Source: Stenopsyche tienmushanensis
Taxonomy: Eukaryota; Arthropoda; Insecta; Trichoptera; Stenopsychidae
DNA length: 64,000 bases
Direction of reading: 5' to 3'
Assembly (NCBI GenBank): GCA_008973525.1
Contig: WACJ01000124.1
Location: forward strand, 124,001 to 188,000
Both the position numbers and the translations under genes were made by a program. The notes under the pieces were generated by a model. It did not search any database. It was given only the letters and a program-made list of their open reading frames with translations, and was not told the DNA's origin. Positions 1 through 10,220 of the stretch are shown here, in pieces. Each line of letters opens with the position of its first letter. The stretch's first letter is position 1.

Positions 1-669
1 AAATTCACTTTTCAATAGACAAGAGAACTTTACGAACTTACGAAAGAATGCTTTATATAAATAGCAAATATGCCATTTATTTTTCTTTAACTTGACCCAA
101 TTTCAACTTTAATCTTAATACTTAAAGGTTCACGCGAAAACTTACACTTGGTCAAATGTATACATATGTTCACATATATAATTTTATATCTAAACAATCG
201 ATATGCAATTTTCTTTTATTAAAAAGTCCTAAACATCTCTGTCGATTTTATAATATACACGCAAGACTTTGAATAAAAATTAATTCTTTGGTTTAAAATG
301 AATTAGTTTTGTTAATAATTCTTTTTAAATATCGCAATATAATTATAATAATAAACTTTTTTTAATAAGTTCGATCACGAAGATGATTTTAAACGAGCAG
401 CTTAAAAATTATATCAAATCGATGCAGATGCTTATTTTTTGATTGAGCTAAATTTTCAAATAGTATTGACAAAATAATTGACGAACAAACGCTGCGAAAA
501 AGCGATGGTCGCATATGGAGGTGTTATATTTGTCTGTCGCCGGTAGTCGAAGTCGCGCTGTGCAGCGCCTTGCATTCAATGCTTTTTTGGCGCGAGATTG
601 TATACCGTTCGAGTTGTTAACTTTAAAACTGACATATCGTCGAGACTGAAATTCGTACTTTGCTTAAAA
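1..669 (+). promoter_or_regulatory. 5' flank and probable promoter/5' UTR of PBDC1
   Basis: Bases 1-480 are AT-rich with no coding frame or repeat that I recognise. From about 481 the composition becomes richer in C and G, with many CpG dinucleotides, up to the proposed start codon at 670. That shift and the position suggest the core promoter and a short leader, but I see no convincing TATA box and cannot place a start site. Confidence 0.3.
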
Positions 670-1567
670 ATGGTAAATTTGAATTGTTCATATTGACGTA
701 AGCGTATCGATTGTGCGGCTGCACGCAGGTCAATAGCACTCCATAGGTTCTTCGTTTTCTTGCAGGATATTCTGTCGAGACCCGCCGAAGAGTTTGGAAA
801 CGATGCCACTGTCGAAAATCTATGGGCAGGGAAGGCGATCGAGCACGGAGACGTATATTTCAATGTGAGTCAAAATATCCAAACAATCTCGAGGTTATGT
901 CAGTCTCTCGGCTGACACGCTCGCTGCTTCGGATTTGAGAGTCGTCATCGTCGGGCTCGTGTTATTTCGCTAGAAGATATTCGTTTGACTGATCTTTGAA
1001 AATTGTTCATAATGTAATTAATCGCACTTTATTATGGTTGATTTGATTCAGCTAAATTATTTACTATTGATAGCAATTCTATACTACACTGATAAATTGT
1101 TTTTAATGGCTCTGACTAAAAAATAATGTGATTCTGCAAAATTATAATAGATATATTTTTATTTTTAGATTCTACGCGCCGTCGATCCAAAGATGCTCAA
1201 ATTGACCCCGAATGATGATGTTATATATTTACACTTTAGGCAAGATTTTCCAGATTTAAACGTCGAATTGATAGACGAAGAAGAGCTCAAGAGCTACACG
1301 GGCAAAATTAGATGGCGACCTTTCTGCGAAAAATTCAAAAACATAGTCGAGGACTATAGTTTCGGAACGCTCATGCGCGCAGACGCGAGCGAAGGTTACA
1401 CGAACAAAAACGTCTTGTTGGTGCCGAGAATTCAGTTTTATGCTATCGAAATAGCGAGAAATCGTGAGGGCGTGAATGACAAAATCCGAAAGTTATTTAA
1501 ACCCACAGAAGAAGAGTTGAAACAAAAGTCTGAAATTGAAGAAGAAGCTCGGCTGACGGCTCAATAA
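670..1567 (+). CDS. PBDC1: PBDC1 homologue (polysaccharide biosynthesis domain-containing protein 1), three exons
   Basis: Proposed exons are 670-672, 766-864 and 1169-1567, with GT-AG introns and all junctions in phase 0, giving 166 residues. The last exon carries the family core: the WRPFC segment, the IVEDYSFGTL segment, and PRIQFYAIEIARNREG near the C terminus. Exon 2 gives the N-terminal part (EEFGND, then LWAGKAIEHGDVYF). The length lies between the yeast orthologue (about 146 aa) and human PBDC1 (233 aa); the long acidic tail of the human protein is absent. The yeast member binds nascent eEF1A at the ribosome and assists its folding; the same role here is inference from family. It is a cytosolic protein despite its misleading name. 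Exon 1 is least certain: the frame before 766 is open only back to 697 and has no ATG, whereas the ATG at 670 lies directly on a GT donor. The gene converges with RpL26. Confidence 0.9.
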
Positions 1568-1693
1568 CTCTCATTAAATACCCTTTACTGATGTTTTAGC
1601 ATTAATACAATCTGCAATCTGAGTTATTTCGAATGAAATGAAAGGCGAAGGAAACATATTCGTTATTTATAATCTGTAAATATTTTTTTTTTT

Positions 1694-1699
1694 AATAAA
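1694..1699 (+). terminator. AATAAA polyadenylation signal of PBDC1
   Basis: A canonical AATAAA lies 127 bases after the PBDC1 stop, in a T-rich and then A-rich stretch. It is the first canonical signal downstream, so it is the likely mRNA end. Confidence 0.6.
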
Positions 1700-1980
1700 A
1701 TGTTTTTTATAAATAATGTGTTAAAATTTGATTTCATCTTGTGTTTTCAAATTTGTTCATAAAAAGGCTGACAAATCTATACCTATTATTCTAAAAACCT
1801 GCTTTGAATTAACAAACTTGTATAATGGTATAAATCATGCATTTTATCACCTGTTTACCCTACATATTTCAGTATTAAATGGTTATAAAAAACAGTCTTA
1901 CTTCATCCTGCATATCTTTGTTAATATTGTTTGTTATTATTTTTTCACAGATTGTTTTTTTTCTGGTGGCTTTTAGCGAT

Positions 1981-2075
1981 CCTTTTTTTAATGTTATCAT
2001 TACCAACCATTTTGACATGGTTTTTCATGGCATACGAGATGATCGAGTTACGAGTCCAACCGCTTAACGCGGGAC
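1981..2075 (-). repeat. tRNA-derived SINE-like repeat, copy 1 (internally deleted)
   Basis: Read on the minus strand, this has a tRNA-like head (GTTAAGCGGTTGGACTCGTA, which fits an A box) followed by a body ending in a pyrimidine-poor tail. The same body, including ACCAACC then TTGACATG on the plus strand, occurs at 21260-21410 and more weakly at 51940-52057. Relative to the 21.3 kb copy it lacks about 60 bp, including the B-box region. Confidence 0.55.
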
Positions 2076-2170
2076 TACCTACAGGTACAATATATTATGC
2101 ACATTTTAAATCACAAAGTTTCGAGTCCCGGTACTTTTTTGTTGAAAGTCCCGGCATACAGAATCTGTAG

Positions 2171-3591
2171 TTGCAAATGCAAAAAATTGATCAAATATAT
2201 AAATTGAGAAATCTGAAGATAAATGTGAAGTGAATGAAATCTGAAATATCAACAAATCTATCAAAGCATTTTAGATCAAAACTTATGAAATTCTATTAGC
2301 GAAGGATCCAAAACTTGTAGAAAAAAGTAATGTATCTAAGAAGGTCCAATTTATAGACATAAAAATGTTGAAATCAATGGGTTCAGAAAATAATTGAAAT
2401 TCAGAGGAATTCTTTAATTGTATTTGTGTAGTTTCTTATGTAAGTTATGCTTTTTTTTTAGGTTTAATTGAACATTTATATATTTCAGCAATATCTGAAA
2501 AGAAAATTTAAATTTGAACTATGATAAGGGTAGGTATGCATTTATTAAGGCAACGATAAAAAGTATTTTTTGAAGCTGAAAAAATGTATTGAAGCCAGTT
2601 AATTATAGGATTGCAAATGGATAACCTTTTTTTCATACTCGTGAAGAAGTTCTGAAAGATGAAATTACATTACGATAATTATATTTTATTTGTGATGTTT
2701 AAAATACATATTTGAAAGATTGTTTTGTGTTTATCTTATGTATCCTATTTGATTGAGTTAGCGTTATTAATCAAATTAATTTTAGAAATCTTAGAGTGTG
2801 TTAAAATAGTCAGGCTATTTAAACAGTCGGCTGCAGAACTAGGGTCTCTTTAATGCTCATTTGTAGGTAAGGGCTATAGCCATCTTGTGTGTTATTTGTT
2901 GTTATCGCTGCAAAATGAAATTCATCATTTTTCCCTCAAGTCAGTGTGCTTGTTATGTTTCTTAAGCTTTTTTACCCCTATTTTTAAAACACATGGTAAG
3001 AAAATCATGTTAAAAATGATAGGCAATGGGTCTCATGGAAGGGATTGTAAATGCCATTAAATAGAAAAATTCTTTATTTTCTATACGTTGATTGTATATC
3101 TTTTGGTATTGGCATTTTGGGCTTGTTGTCTTATATTCATATTCTACCTTCTTAAAGATATATTACGTCAATTACATATTTGTGATTTTAAAATGAATGT
3201 TCTCAATTAGCGTTATTTATAAATTAACATTATTTTATCTAAAGTTAACGAAATCTACTGCTGTGTGAATTCTTTCATTATGGAATAAAATTATTAAAAC
3301 ACAGTATAATGCTTAACATCTATAAATGAAAGCTGAGACCTGATTTTCATTAGGCAGCATAAAAAGGCGCATACTGCATTTTTGTGCTATGCATTAAAAA
3401 TTGATATCAATGTTGCAGTGTAATTTTACAACTTGTATTGACATTTTTTTATTGTTGTTTTTATAATTGTGGTTACTACAAGAAATTTTAGTACACAAGT
3501 AATGTCTCATGGCCAAAATATGCTGGTCAGTACCCACCTTAAGAATACTTATTCTTAAGATTTTGTAATTTTATTGATGATGTACTGTAAG
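2171..3591. other. AT-rich intergenic DNA, no feature seen
   Basis: No frame, repeat shared with the rest of the window, or structured element could be recognised here. Stop codons are dense in all frames. Confidence 0.5.
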
Positions 3592-4060
3592 TCATCATCA
3601 TCATCATAATGCAACCACAATCAGTTTATTGCAGAACTATGAGCCTTTTCAATATCCATGCAAAGGAAGGGGTTACATCCATCTCGTCTGTATCATGCAT
3701 TCACCTCCTCATTCTCCCAATATTGAAGGTAGCATAACGTCTGAGTTTCATTTAGAATGCTCGCCCAGCGGGTCTGAATCAACGTATCAATAGGCGCTTT
3801 CGGAACCATCTTAATAGAGTGTGGGAGTTATTTAAAGATGAGCAGTTTTCCTCAGGACAGCGTAAAACTACTCTAGATGGAATGCATAGATTCTAGTCCC
3901 TCCTTTCCTTGCTAGGGTGAAGACAGACGTGATGCTTATTAAATGCATCTCGGATTCGCTCCTACACCAACTAAAGTGTCTCCCCGTCCATATGCGATTT
4001 ACCCGAGCAAATTGGAGACTGAGTGACTTTCTATTTCAGGTTGACCCTCTCAGTACGTTT
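3592..4060 (-). repeat. Dispersed LINE-tail repeat with (ATG)n 3' end, copy A
   Basis: On the plus strand it starts with a CAT run, then AATGCA(A/G)CCACA and a GCAGAACTATG block. The same order is found at 19407-19745 and, for the first 45 bases, at the 3' end of the decayed LINE at 9356. The three copies share orientation, so the family's 3' end is the left side and is an ATG simple repeat. Matching blocks run on through GGCGCTTTCG and AAAACTACTCTA. No coding frame survives. It may be a 5'-truncated LINE copy or a SINE that borrowed the LINE tail. Confidence 0.6.
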
Positions 4061-4421
4061 TCAAAATGATATAGAAGGCAATGCTGTTATCGTTGCAAAG
4101 TGATATGCTGCTTGATGTTCTTGTTCTGTTCCTAATTCTTTTTGGCTCCAAACCGGTAAAGTTCATCATGCTACATATTATTGGGTAGTATCAATTATGT
4201 AAGAGATAAGAGAAAAACGGAGTTAAGAGTGCAACTTGTGAGTAATAAGCTTGGCAGATTTCTGTTTGCTTAGTCTGCCTGGGGCCACCCTCTTTTACGT
4301 TGTATTGTAATTGTATTATCCCCAGTGACCGCAGTAAAATCACCATAACCGCGGAAATGACAAACACTAGTCTATATATTATTTACTATAAAAATGTCGA
4401 TATATTAAGCAATCGATGAAT

Positions 4422-4507
4422 CTTAGCTCTTTGCACTCAGTTGTCCCCTGAAAGGGGACATCATAATTCTAGCATATCATTTGGATGTCCCCTCCGATGG
4501 GGCATAT
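4422..4507 (+). mobile_element. piggyBac-type terminal sequence, possible MITE end
   Basis: TTAG at 4422 (a decayed TTAA) is followed by CTCTTTGCACTCAG. Then comes a perfect palindrome, TGTCCCCT at 4442-4449 and AGGGGACA at 4453-4460, with a 3-nt loop. A second, imperfect palindrome with the same ATGTCCCC word lies at 4485-4505. A TTAA site, a CCCTTT-like start and a subterminal palindrome are characteristic of some piggyBac-superfamily ends. No opposite end was found, so the extent is unknown. Confidence 0.35.
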
Positions 4508-4679
4508 AAAGTTTATTAGTGATTACGGGGAATCAACTTATTTCAGCACAACTTTTTGAGAAATGCATGTTTCGCTGAAGTTTTCTGTTGACATGGCACA
4601 AGAAATCAAATCAAAATATGGTATAATTACTAAGATATGTAGCGGGTTTTACGTCAGAAGAGGTGAGAAGTGCACGTCG

Positions 4680-5050
4680 AAAGACTAGAGAATCATCAGT
4701 CGATCAGAATATTATGTGGTGGAAGCCATGCACATATCTCTCAATTCATACAAGTCCAATATCATTATAATACCTTACTTGGTTCCAAAACTATACTATA
4801 TAATACTTATACCTATCGGCCGAAAACAAGCTTCTCCTGTTTAAGACAGTCTTTCGTTCAGCGTTTATATACGCTGCGCCCGTCTGGAGTAAGCTCACAC
4901 CGCTCTGTTCACTAATTTGAAAAGGCTACATAGAATAATAAAATTGTCCGACGTCAAAGAATGTTTACAGGCTTACTAAATGCTTTTATGCTAAAATTCC
5001 TCTTCATCTCAACCCCCTCGTATCGCTCTTAGGCAAATACAGCTGATATA
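4680..5050 (+). pseudogene. Jockey/CR1-type LINE fragment, C-terminal part of reverse transcriptase
   Basis: One frame at about 4818-4910 reads SAENKLLLFKTVF followed by FIYAAPVWS, the conserved stretch after the reverse transcriptase palm in jockey- and CR1-like elements. The flanking similarity continues only in other frames (for example KRLHRIIKLSD just downstream), so frameshifts and stops have destroyed the gene. Neither end of the element is visible. It is an old 5'- and 3'-truncated copy of unknown family. Confidence 0.55.
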
Positions 5051-5624
5051 TGCACAAGATGCCCAAAAACATCTTATTTAAAAATGTACAAGCAATGTGA
5101 ATTTTCATTATTGAGACGTGTGTAAGGTGGTGTGAATATGCGATGTAAGAACGAATGAGTAATATTAAGTATTATATTTATTTAGTTTATAAGTTAGCAA
5201 CTTATCTTAGAGGTTTTCACAGGCTTTATGATAACTTAAGTATATTAATGTCCGAATTTAGCTTGCAATTAGGATAAGGATATAAATCCAAAACCCAAGT
5301 CTAAGTTTTCTTGTAATATAAATAGATGTTTATTTTGTGTTACTTCGACAAAATGACATTGAGTAGCTGGTAGGTAATGTTCAGGAAGGTTCGGAGTGCA
5401 AAAGGCTAATTTACTTAAAATTGATTCAAATGGATGTTATAAATCTTCCCTTTAATGCAAACTATTTGTCATTGCAGATGTGACCCACTATAATAGGTGG
5501 CATATTGAATATCTGATTTCTGATATGTAGTTCGTATTAGTGGACTGAGGATATAATTAAAGACCATTACTTGTAGATATTTTTTTTGTTTTATAGTAAC
5601 TTAATTACAATAAGGAAAGTCAAT
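5051..5624. other. RpL26 3' flank, nothing recognised
   Basis: AT-rich DNA between the LINE fragment and the RpL26 stop codon. The RpL26 3' UTR must lie in its right part. I see no canonical polyadenylation signal close to the stop on the minus strand. Confidence 0.4.
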
Positions 5625-6808
5625 TTAAGAGGCTTCCATCGCTGTTGCTGCTGCCGCTGCAGATTCTTCAGTGTGTTTACCCTTATCTTTGCCTTTAGCA
5701 GCAAGACGACCTTTAGCTCTGCGATCAATGATCTTCTTGCGGTCTTTGTCCATCTTCAACTTTACGATGACACACTGCAAAATTATTTAATCATAAAATA
5801 TTTTCCCTTTCAATTACCAAAATGACTATTCAAATCGAATAAACAAAATCAGAGCCAAAATTCATTTCATCGCACCGGCAAAACAAAATAAAACCAGATC
5901 ATCTTAGGAAAACCCTAAAACTACCGATTTCAGATCGTTTAAATTCCAATGATCAATGAATGGTTTGTGTCATCAGAACAGTATTAAATAATGAGTAAAT
6001 TATAAGAAGAAATTCGACTTTCGTTAACGATATTCAAGTTTAAAGACGATCAAAACATACCTTTGATGGATGGATACCAACGTATACGCTGGCACCGTTT
6101 GCCTTTTCTCGTTGAATGCGTTCAATGTAAATGACAAATTTCTTGCGGTATACTTGGACTACTTTGCCAACTTGTTGACCTCTGTAATGGCCACACATTA
6201 CCTAAAAACAAAACATGTACACCTTTATAAACATTAATTAATAAAAACTATACATAATTAATCTCTAAGAATTAAAATATTTGTTCTCAGAGCCAATTAT
6301 TAACCATGGCGTAGACCACTTTACACGCAGCAACAATATTAAGAAGAGAACCTTCAAAATGCGAAGCGAACGTGTAAAGATACGTTTACAGTCTGGGAAT
6401 GGTTTATAGCATCATCATCGATATAAATATTAAATGCTAATATTAAAGCTTAATTGATCATACATAGAAGAAATGTCTTTTAAATTTATAGCATTGATTC
6501 AATATAATAAAGCAACCTGTTGTAGAGTACACATTTTGATACTGAATGAATAAATATCACATAGACAATTAACTTTGAGATTTGGTTCACACTATTGGTT
6601 TTGAGGTTATATCGCGAAGAAAACATTTATTATTTTTTACCTGAACTTCATCGTCCTTTCTAATGGGCATAGATCTGACATTGTATTTTTGGCGGAGCTC
6701 CTTGGACAAGGGTGAGGACATGAGCTTACGCCTGATGTGTGAAGGAGCGGTGAAGTGACGTTTCCTATTTTTCCTCCTCGAGGAAGTGACCTGTTTATTG
6801 AACTTCAT
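5625..6808 (-). CDS. RpL26: 60S ribosomal protein L26 (uL24)
   Basis: Three coding exons on the minus strand, 6808-6641, 6201-6061 and 5774-5625 (56, 47 and 49 codons plus stop), give 152 residues; insect L26 proteins are about 149. Both introns have GT-AG ends and are phase 0. Exon 1 begins [19 protein letters not shown], typical of eukaryotic L26, and includes the [16 protein letters not shown] segment. Exon 2 carries the KOW-like core ([19 protein letters not shown]). Exon 3 ends in a Lys-rich stretch and an alanine run ([14 protein letters not shown]). L26 binds 25S/28S rRNA near the polypeptide exit tunnel and assembles in the nucleolus. The start is fixed by homology. The gene converges with PBDC1. 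Nothing suggests a pseudogene: introns are retained and all frames are open. Confidence 0.97.
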
Positions 6809-7150
6809 CTTGCGGCCGTAAGGTCCTCTGAAATTATTCCATAAAGAAACAAAGCGTTACAAATATACAAGCACAGATATTTCACACATGGAACTGTCAA
6901 CGTTTCATATCCATATTTTGCTCTTAAAAGACTATCAACATCGAAATTGAGTACGGATATGATTATATAAATATGTTTTGGATAGAAAAACGAGTCGATA
7001 CGCGAGGATTTTAAAGAGACGCGATGGATGATTTGAGATTAAGAGAAAACACCAACCGGCGGCCAGTTCACGAGTGGCGAAAAGGTCGTGCCGTAGACAA
7101 CGCACATACTCACCGCTCGAGACCATAGACAAACGGCGTACTCTACAAAA
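6809..7150 (-). promoter_or_regulatory. RpL26 5' UTR intron and promoter region
   Basis: On the minus strand an acceptor (TTTCAG at 6833-6828) lies 19 bases before the RpL26 ATG. A good donor (GTGAGTATG) sits at 7113-7105, just after a CpG-containing segment at 7114-7150. This suggests a short non-coding first exon ending at 7114 and a 5' UTR intron of about 285 bp, an arrangement common in ribosomal protein genes. The transcription start is not resolved. Confidence 0.5.
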
Positions 7151-7230
7151 CATTTGTCGATATTTATTAAAATAATATTATTTAAAAACATTATATAAAT
7201 ATTGTAAGCCATAAAATAAAAAAATATCAA

Positions 7231-8351
7231 TTTTTATATGGTTAAAATTTAAACCAAATAAAAAAAAATACTTTTGATATCGTCCTAATGTGTATACAAA
7301 TATTTTTTTTAATTATGTAAAAATGTTATTAATTATATATTTTTAATTACGTTAAAATTATTAATAATTATTAATAAAGTGTTCAATTTTATTTTTTTTA
7401 ATATTAAAAAATTAATTCATTTATGCAAAAATATTTTAAGAACCTCAGTAAATATAAAAGCTTAAAATAATATTTAATACGTGCTCGTTGCCTAGATTTG
7501 GCTCATATATTTTCATAATTTATTATTTTATTATTATGTAAAAAAATAATAATTACTTTTAGTTAAATTAATGTATTAATAGATATAATTTATTGGCAAA
7601 ATGAAGGAAAAAATTACTTTAGTCTAAATTGCGTTTTGGTACTGATTTAATTAAACAATAATATTAATTTGTATAAAATGTGCAAACAAAATGCCTCTTT
7701 GATTCGTTTCAATTTGAAATTTACATACATTGATTTTTTTAAAATAAATATTAATTAACATTTCAACAATTTCAAAATTGCAGATTAAATCTTCATAAAT
7801 TTTAAAACGCAGAGCAACTTTTCTTCCTCTTTTAGATTTTATGATCGCATCCCACATTTATTTCTTTCACATATTAAGGCTTAATATCTATTCACACCTA
7901 TATCATCTGTATCATACATTCATTTTTTTGTAGGCTTAATTTTAAAAATAGAATGACCGCAGCACAAAATAGTTTCTTTTGGAAGGGGTAATAAAAAACT
8001 ATTAAGAAAAACTATTTTAATTTTACTTAAAAGCGGTTTCAGGAGTACATAAAGTTTAGTTTCTCTTTTTATTAAGACTAGGATTTTGTTTTTGAAAATC
8101 TGACGTTTGAGTACTATATAATTATTAATAACTCTATATATTATGTGTATAATTATTTTGTATATGAAGTAATTATTTAAATACAATTTAATTAAATTTT
8201 GTTTATAAAATTTAATAAGTTTTTTTAAAATTGTATATATTTTTACCAGTACGGCTGAATAATATGAAAGACAAAATAAAATAATAGTTGTAAGCGAAGA
8301 GCGTAAATTCAATTGTACTGGCGAGACGGAATGTTATCATTAGGACTTCGC
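7231..8351. other. Very AT-rich intergenic stretch
   Basis: Composition is extremely A+T-rich, and the frames found are low-complexity (Ile, Lys, Leu, Tyr, Phe). About 7870-7925 weakly resembles the interior of the LINE-tail repeat at 3592 (a TCTGTATCATACATTCA word), so it may be a much-decayed copy. Otherwise I see nothing. Confidence 0.4.
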
Positions 8352-8374
8352 GAACCGGCACGCCGTGCCGGTTC
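8352..8374. repeat. GC-rich 23-bp palindrome
   Basis: GAACCGGCACG (8352-8362) and its exact reverse complement CGTGCCGGTTC (8364-8374) are separated by one base. It stands out in AT-rich surroundings. It could be the tip of a small DNA transposon or a protein-binding site; no partner element was found. Confidence 0.75.
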
Positions 8375-8432
8375 ATTTTAACCCAATTTGAGCCTAAAAC
8401 TAGGTACTGTTAGTAAGATAAAGATATAGCAC

Positions 8433-9110
8433 AGTATAGGTAGCCCCCGTTAATTACGGTAGACACGTTCTGGAGAAGGTTGCGATTGACGGAGGAATAT
8501 TATTTATTTATTATTTTATTAATTAAGGGGTTCCTTGCTGTTAAAAACAATCTAGTGCTCATTGCTTGGCCTATCTACGTTTGTTAAAAAAACTGTCCAA
8601 TAATTGTTTACAAGTACGCTTTATGACACTTATTTGCCCCATAATCTTCAACGTTTTTTTTATCAACTTCATGCATTGATTGTTCAAAATTGACCTTTTC
8701 AATGATTTTGTGATTTTGACAGCAAAATTTCACGCAGGAATACTTTCTAAGACGTCATTTTTTTGAAACGTGGAATGGCCCTCCAATTCCTGTAGCTCTT
8801 TTTAAGCAAAGTTTGAACATCATTCACATTAACACTTAAAATGCCTCCGGAAATGGCTAAAATACTAATTTTTTCAATGATATTTTGAATATCATTCTCA
8901 CAATTGATGTGACTGTCGAGAAATTTTTTGGTGAATTTATTCCACATTTTGTCAATGTTTCTGATCCCTTTTATAATATTGAATTGTCTCCACCAAATAC
9001 ACATGACATTGTATGTTTAATTTATAATATTTTGTACCTACACGGAACAAAAATGCCGTCTAAAATAAATTCGAACTCGCTGTTGTTAAAATCAATGAGT
9101 TAAATTGATA
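8433..9110 (-). mobile_element. Tigger/pogo-type DNA transposon remnant
   Basis: The left end, from about 8433, has a CCCCCGTTAATTACGG motif with an imperfect inverted copy ending near 8492, the internally folded terminal repeat seen in Tigger/pogo elements. On the minus strand, 9004-8747 encodes a C-terminal transposase scrap. Its DVQTLL motif is shared with the relic at 60.3 kb (GDVQTLLKLYGESL), and the preceding IIEKISILAISGG segment fits the post-DDE region of CENPB-related transposases. The DDE domain, DNA-binding domain and right terminal repeat are missing, so the element is dead. Confidence 0.5.
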
Positions 9111-9355
9111 CAACATTGGAAAAAATGTTAAAAGGTAAAAGGTGTGTCATTATGGACGACATTTTAGAAGCTAAATGAATGAGTTATAAATCTGGGAGAA
9201 TCTGTGAGAAATAAATCTAGAGATCTATTTTATAATAAGTCTATTTTATTATATATTACACAACACACAGTGCAATCTTTTATCTAACATTTTTTGTTAA
9301 CAATTTGAGAAAAAGTAGTGCATAAAATCAACTTTTCCTATTATTTTTTATATAA
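9111..9355. other. AT-rich spacer between transposon remnants
   Basis: Nothing recognised. The missing right end of the Tigger remnant may have been lost here. Confidence 0.4.
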
Positions 9356-10220
9356 TCATCATAGTGCAGCCACAAACAGTTCACTGCAGAACCATGGGTC
9401 GGTCAAAGCTGCTCTAATCAAAGCGTTCTCTGACGAGAAGACGCGGAGCTTTGTCGCAGCTGTAGATCTATGAAGTGTCGCCTTGAGTTGGGGAATGCGC
9501 TCGTACAAGAACATTGCAGATGCGCTGCAACTCCTGGATAGCTCAAATATACCCGGAGCTGTCGTATGTTGCTCTGACGGATGTGTCCATAGCTCCCCCA
9601 TATAAAGGGACGTACAGTAAATCAAGAAGAGCTGATGCTTGACAACATTACTACATTTGTAGAAATGTAACGCCAACATGTTCCACGAATGCAGATGGCT
9701 CTTCTCTGCCTATCTATATCGGCATCATCTCAAACTCGTCATTGATCTCGCACTATCGTGACCTGTCTTCCCTCAATGAAAACGGGTGGGATATAATTCG
9801 GGGTCTTTACATATCGAAACACCATCACCACTGACTTAGATATATTATAAGTCAGTTTGTGGGTGATGGTGTTATCCACGCAGACGTCCAATAGCGCTCT
9901 CAGCGCCTTGATTGAAGGTGCCAACAGCAACATGTCATCTTCATACATGATGTGGTTCATGCACCTTCTGCCCACATGGCATTCAAGAACTGCCGTCTTG
10001 CAAGTGCTAAGGAGAGATCGTCGATGTAAAAGTTGAATAGGTCCGGCGACATAGAGCATCCCTGTCTAACTCAGTATAATACCGATTAAACAACAGGACG
10101 ACCAGAGCAGAGGGGTTGCCTCTCTTCAAAAGCTTGTCCTAGAATAGGGTTCAGTCAATGCGATCGAAAGCCTTGCTCAGGCCGAGAAAGCAAACATAGA
10201 CGATTGTCCTTTTGTTGGTG
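9356..10220 (-). pseudogene. Decayed CR1-like non-LTR retrotransposon, 3' part of ORF2 (left half, split by R1 insertion)
   Basis: Minus-strand fragments line up as the end of a reverse transcriptase. Moving 5' to 3' they are: CFLGLSKAFDRID (palm motif A) near 10195-10155; NHIMYEDDMLLLAPS near 9960-9915, where YADD has become YEDD; and a C-terminal ELWTHPSEQ...SASAMF region up to the 3' end at about 9360. The 3' end is an ATG simple repeat followed by the block shared with the repeats at 3.6 and 19.4 kb. Stops and frameshifts are frequent. The element continues at 13435, on the other side of the R1 insertion. The subfamily assignment is from motif style only. Confidence 0.75.
10206..10220 (+). 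repeat. Left copy of 15-bp target-site duplication
   Basis: GTCCTTTTGTTGGTG here is repeated exactly at 13435-13449. Up to two further T bases may belong to it, but they cannot be distinguished from the T run on the right. Confidence 0.93.

Noticed and set aside
576..863. 95-codon minus frame over PBDC1 exon 2
   Set aside because: Antisense to the conserved PBDC1 exon, which explains the sequence.
7920..8312. 130-codon minus frame
   Set aside because: Low-complexity Ile/Leu/Lys/Tyr composition dictated by extreme AT content; no domain.
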